Source of the DNA: DATBSK01 sp964501785
Lineage (GTDB): Bacteria > Actinomycetota > Acidimicrobiia > IMCC26256 > PALSA-555
Direction: 5' to 3'
DNA length: 64,000 nucleotides
Assembly: GCA_964501785.1 (NCBI GenBank)
Contig: CAZCUD010000004.1
Span: forward strand, 62,001-126,000
Every line of letters starts with the position of its first letter. Within the stretch, counting starts at the first letter, position 1. The notes below the pieces were generated by a model. That model saw only the letters and a list, made by a program, of their open reading frames with translations, was not told the origin of the DNA and ran no database searches. The translations under genes and the position numbers were made by a program. Positions 61,294-64,000 of the stretch are shown here, in pieces.

Positions 61294-61385
61294 CCCGGCT
61301 TCGGCCCCACGGAGCGGGGATCGGGCCCGTCTCGGCCTCCAGCAGAGTGGTGGAGGCATACATCTGTTGTTGATGGGGCCGGTGT

Positions 61386-61391
61386 TACCGT
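61386..61391 (+). promoter_or_regulatory. -10 box of a leaderless promoter (ftsK)
   Basis: TACCGT, identical to the dapB box, ends seven bases before the ATG at 61399. CTGTTG at 61364-61369 could be the -35 box (16-base spacer). Confidence 0.5.
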
Positions 61392-61398
61392 GGCTCCG

Positions 61399-63912
61399 AT
61401 GGCCACCCGGACCAAGCCCCGCAAGCGCTCCGCGCCCGCCAAGCGCCGACCCGCCACGAAGAAGGCGTCTCCGAAGCGTCCCCCGGCCGAGCCGCGCCTT
61501 CGCACCCGGGCGAGCGAGGCCGCTCGACGCGAGCTCGGCGGTCACGGTCCCGACGCGGCGGCGGTCGGTCTGCTCGTCCTCGCCGCCCTCCTGACGCTGG
61601 GCCTGCTCGGCGACCTCGCGGGGCCCATCGGCACCGGGCTCGCCGACGGCATCCGCACGCTGATCGGGCGCGCCGCTGCGGCGCTGCCGGTGGTGCTCGT
61701 GGTCTTCGCGATCCTCCTCTTCTCGGTGCGTCCCACCGCCCGACGGGCGATCGAGGCCGAGGAGGCCGGAGAGGAGCCCCCGCCCGAACCGATGCCGCTG
61801 CGCGTCGGCGTCGGGTTCGCGCTGATCTTCGTCGCCGCGGTCGGTGCGCTGCACCTGGTCTTCGACACGCCGTCGATCGACGGCCCGATGAGCGGGCTGC
61901 GCGACGCGGGCGGCGTACTCGGCGCCGCGTTCGGTGGTTCGCTCGACGCGGCCGCGGGAGCGGTCGGCGCGGCCATCGTGCTCGGTGGCGTCGCACTGCT
62001 CGGCGTGCTGCTCGCGCCCGGCGTCCCGATGCACGAGGTGCTGCACGGCGTCGGTCGGGGCGCGCGGTGGGCCGGTGGTCAGGCGCGCGTCGGTGCGCAG
62101 CGCCTGGGTCAGCTGAGCGATCCCGACGGCGACGACCTCGATGACGACGAGATCGACGTCGAGGGCGAGGCCGACCTCGACCTCACCGATCCGGGCGCGA
62201 TCGACGACGGCTCGATCGACGCCGAGGCGCCCGTCCACGATGTCGACCTGTACGACGTGGTCGACGACGGCACCGATCCCGACCTCACCGATCCGGGCCT
62301 GGTCGATCCCGACGCGACCGACCCTGCACTGTCGTTCGACGACGAGCCGACGCTCACCGACCTGCCCGCGGTCGCGGCCGTCCCTCCGACCGTCGAGGAG
62401 GACGACGGGCAGGTGGCGCTCGACCTCGGTCCCCGGTCGGGCCGACGGGGCGCGTGGAAGCTCCCACCGAAGACGCTGCTCAAGCGGGGCGACTCGAAGC
62501 CCACCGACAAGCGGATGGTCGAAGAGGGCGGCAAGGTGCTCGCCGCGGCGCTCCAGCAGCACGGCGTCGACGCGAAGCTCATCGGCTCGACGGTCGGGCC
62601 CACCGTCACCCGCTACGAGCTCGAGCTCGCGCCGGGCGTCAAGGTCAACCGGGTCACGAACCTGAGCCACGACATCGCGTACGCGATGGCGTCGCCCGAC
62701 GTCCGGATCCTCGCCCCCATCCCGGGTCGGTCCGCGATCGGCGTCGAGGTGCCCAACAAGTCGCGCCAGCTCGTGACGCTCGGCGACATCCTCACGTCTC
62801 CCGAGGCGAAGGCGGCGACGAACCCGCTCGACGTCGGCCTGGGACGCGACATCTCGGGTCGCGCGGTGATGATCGACCTCGCGACGCTGCCGCACGTCCT
62901 CATCGCGGGCGCGACCGGGGCCGGCAAGTCGAGCTGCATCAACTCCCTCGTCACGTCGCTGTTGATGCGCAACACGCCCGACCAGGTGCGGCTCATCCTC
63001 GTCGATCCCAAGCGCGTCGAGCTCGGCGCGTACAACGGGCTGCCGCACCTGCTCACGCCGGTCGTCACCAACCCGAAGAAGGCGGCGAACGCCCTCGACT
63101 GGGCCGTGCGCGAGATGGACCTTCGGTACGAGACGCTCGCCGAGGTCGGGGTTCGCGACATCGCGGGCTACAACGGCCTCGTCGACCGGGGCGAGCTGCC
63201 GTCGCCCGACGCGCCCGACAAGGTCAGCGGCAAGGGCTACGCGCGCCTGCCGCACATCGTCGTGGTCGTCGACGAGCTCAACGACCTGATGATGGTGGCC
63301 GCGCGCGACGTCGAGGCGAGCGTGTGCCGGATCGCGCAGATGGCGCGCGCCGTGGGCATCCACCTCGTCATCGCGACCCAGCGCCCGTCGGTCGACGTCA
63401 TCACCGGCGTCATCAAGGCCAACGTGCCGAGCCGCATGGCGTTCAGCGTCTCGAGCCTCGCCGACTCCCGCGTCATCCTCGACCAGGCCGGCGCCGAGAA
63501 GCTCATCGGTCAGGGCGACATGCTGCTCATGACCGCGAGCTCGAGCCGTGCCCAGCGCATCCAGGGCGCCTGGGTCGACGAGGACTGCGTGGCCAAGGTC
63601 GCCGCCCACTGGAAGCGCCAGGCCAAGGAGCCCCAGTACGTCGAGGGCGTCGCCGACGATGCGCCGGGCTCGGCGGGTGGCGGCGCGGGCGGCGCCGGTG
63701 ACGACGACGACGAGCTGCTCGCCGAGGCGATGGAGCTGGTCGTGCGCTCCGGGCTGGGCTCGACGTCGATGCTCCAGCGCAAGCTGCGGGTCGGCTTCGC
63801 GCGCGCCGGACGGCTGATGGACCTGCTCGAGCGCAAGGGCGTCGTCGGGCCGTCGCAAGGCTCGAAGGCCCGGGACGTCCTCATGACCGTCGACGAGCTC
63901 GAGGGCTCCTGA
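61399..63912 (+). CDS. ftsK: DNA translocase FtsK/SpoIIIE
   Basis: 837 residues. Septal ATP-driven DNA pump for chromosome segregation. A basic Lys/Arg/Pro tail (1-45) precedes about four membrane helices (55-230), then an acidic Asp-rich linker (62110-62400) replaces the long Pro/Gln linker of E. coli. The motor has Walker A GATGAGKSS near residue 505, Walker B VVVVDELNDL and the ATQRPSVDVITG segment. A C-terminal winged helix (STSMLQRKLRVGFARAGRLMDLL) reads KOPS-type DNA. The ATG at 61399 is preferred over a GTG at 61390 that lies inside the -10 box. Confidence 0.96.
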   Translation: MATRTKPRKRSAPAKRRPATKKASPKRPPAEPRLRTRASEAARRELGGHGPDAAAVGLLVLAALLTLGLLGDLAGPIGTGLADGIRTLIGRAAAALPVVLVVFAILLFSVRPTARRAIEAEEAGEEPPPEPMPLRVGVGFALIFVAAVGALHLVFDTPSIDGPMSGLRDAGGVLGAAFGGSLDAAAGAVGAAIVLGGVALLGVLLAPGVPMHEVLHGVGRGARWAGGQARVGAQRLGQLSDPDGDDLDDDEIDVEGEADLDLTDPGAIDDGSIDAEAPVHDVDLYDVVDDGTDPDLTDPGLVDPDATDPALSFDDEPTLTDLPAVAAVPPTVEEDDGQVALDLGPRSGRRGAWKLPPKTLLKRGDSKPTDKRMVEEGGKVLAAALQQHGVDAKLIGSTVGPTVTRYELELAPGVKVNRVTNLSHDIAYAMASPDVRILAPIPGRSAIGVEVPNKSRQLVTLGDILTSPEAKAATNPLDVGLGRDISGRAVMIDLATLPHVLIAGATGAGKSSCINSLVTSLLMRNTPDQVRLILVDPKRVELGAYNGLPHLLTPVVTNPKKAANALDWAVREMDLRYETLAEVGVRDIAGYNGLVDRGELPSPDAPDKVSGKGYARLPHIVVVVDELNDLMMVAARDVEASVCRIAQMARAVGIHLVIATQRPSVDVITGVIKANVPSRMAFSVSSLADSRVILDQAGAEKLIGQGDMLLMTASSSRAQRIQGAWVDEDCVAKVAAHWKRQAKEPQYVEGVADDAPGSAGGGAGGAGDDDDELLAEAMELVVRSGLGSTSMLQRKLRVGFARAGRLMDLLERKGVVGPSQGSKARDVLMTVDELEGS

Positions 63913-63944
63913 CCGACGGACCGGCCCGTCCCCGGGAAGCGGCG

Positions 63945-63981
63945 GGGGCGCCTCCTCCTCCATGGTGGATGAAGGCGCCCC
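63945..63981 (+). terminator. stem-loop after ftsK
   Basis: GGGGCGCCT (63945-63953) pairs with AGGCGCCCC (63973-63981); inner CCATGG can add pairs. It lies about 30 bases after the ftsK stop, followed by TCGTCGTGTCT. Confidence 0.6.
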
Positions 63982-64000
63982 TCGTCGTGTCTCCGGGCCA

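Noticed and set aside
60454..63963. 1169-codon open frame antisense to ftsK and the SDR gene
   Set aside because: It mirrors well-recognised genes and has low-complexity Arg/Asp/Gly composition; such antisense frames are expected at this GC content.
1..64000. CRISPR arrays, rRNA genes or known riboswitches
   Set aside because: No regularly spaced repeats, rRNA-like sequence or recognisable aptamer was seen, including upstream of ribF, dapB and cysH.

Overview
The window is high-GC bacterial DNA. It carries the conserved actinobacterial backbone rpsB-tsf-pyrH-frr-cdsA-dxr-rseP-ispG-proS-rimP-nusA-ylxR-infB-ylxP-rbfA-nrnA-truB-ribF-rpsO-pnp-M16 peptidase-dapB-rnj-ftsK. Many genes overlap their upstream neighbour by GTGA or ATGA. 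Several others have a TANNNT -10 box only 6-10 bases before the start codon and no Shine-Dalgarno sequence, which suggests leaderless mRNAs. MurT/GatD, an F420-type LLM oxidoreductase, a DUF222-HNH protein, RNase J and an ATP-dependent ligase all fit Actinobacteria; the mixture suggests a deep-branching group such as Acidimicrobiia. This is an inference without any database search.

Layout. Positions 1-2051 hold a lipase-like hydrolase (cut by the window edge) and an exported beta-propeller. Positions 2206-6920 hold rpsB-tsf-pyrH-frr, with a three-cupredoxin multicopper oxidase inserted on the opposite strand between tsf and pyrH. Positions 6995-15557 are accessory: three short-chain dehydrogenases, an LLM oxidoreductase and a cytochrome P450 on the minus strand, divergent from a TetR regulator, then a solute-binding protein and an HNH protein. 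Positions 15765-21936 carry cdsA-dxr-rseP and ispG (phospholipid and MEP isoprenoid synthesis plus a site-2 protease). Positions 21961-28325 (minus) carry sulfite reductase, APS reductase, a methyltransferase, MurT-GatD and a TauE-like exporter. ProS, a ZIP transporter, a LigC-like ligase and a DUF4395 protein follow.

Positions 32779-37822 are the rimP-nusA-ylxR-infB operon, whose leader contains a textbook intrinsic terminator. A 4.7-kb block then splits infB from ylxP-rbfA. It encodes a 999-residue fusion of an asparaginyl-hydroxylase-like domain, a sulfotransferase domain and a TIGR03032-like propeller, followed by an exported beta-helix protein. The RNA-metabolism genes continue from ylxP to pnp, then an M16 peptidase, dapB and a TetR gene. 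A second exported beta-helix protein at 53299 ends in the same seven residues (LEPTFTG) as the first.

At 54765-54846 lies a class II tRNA with a leucine-type body but a UGG (proline) anticodon. It borders a GC-poor stretch carrying an IS1595-like transposase relic. The rest holds a TetR gene with a diiron oxygenase, rnj, a short-chain dehydrogenase and ftsK. Two small genes of unknown function (52709, 58353), about 5.6 kb apart, share an almost identical TGAGTA-N5-TACTCA palindrome upstream, suggesting one regulator. The strongest candidates for undescribed biology are the tRNA, the three-domain fusion with the shared C-terminal signature, the twin palindromes, and a sulfite reductase with cofactor-ligand cysteines in both halves.
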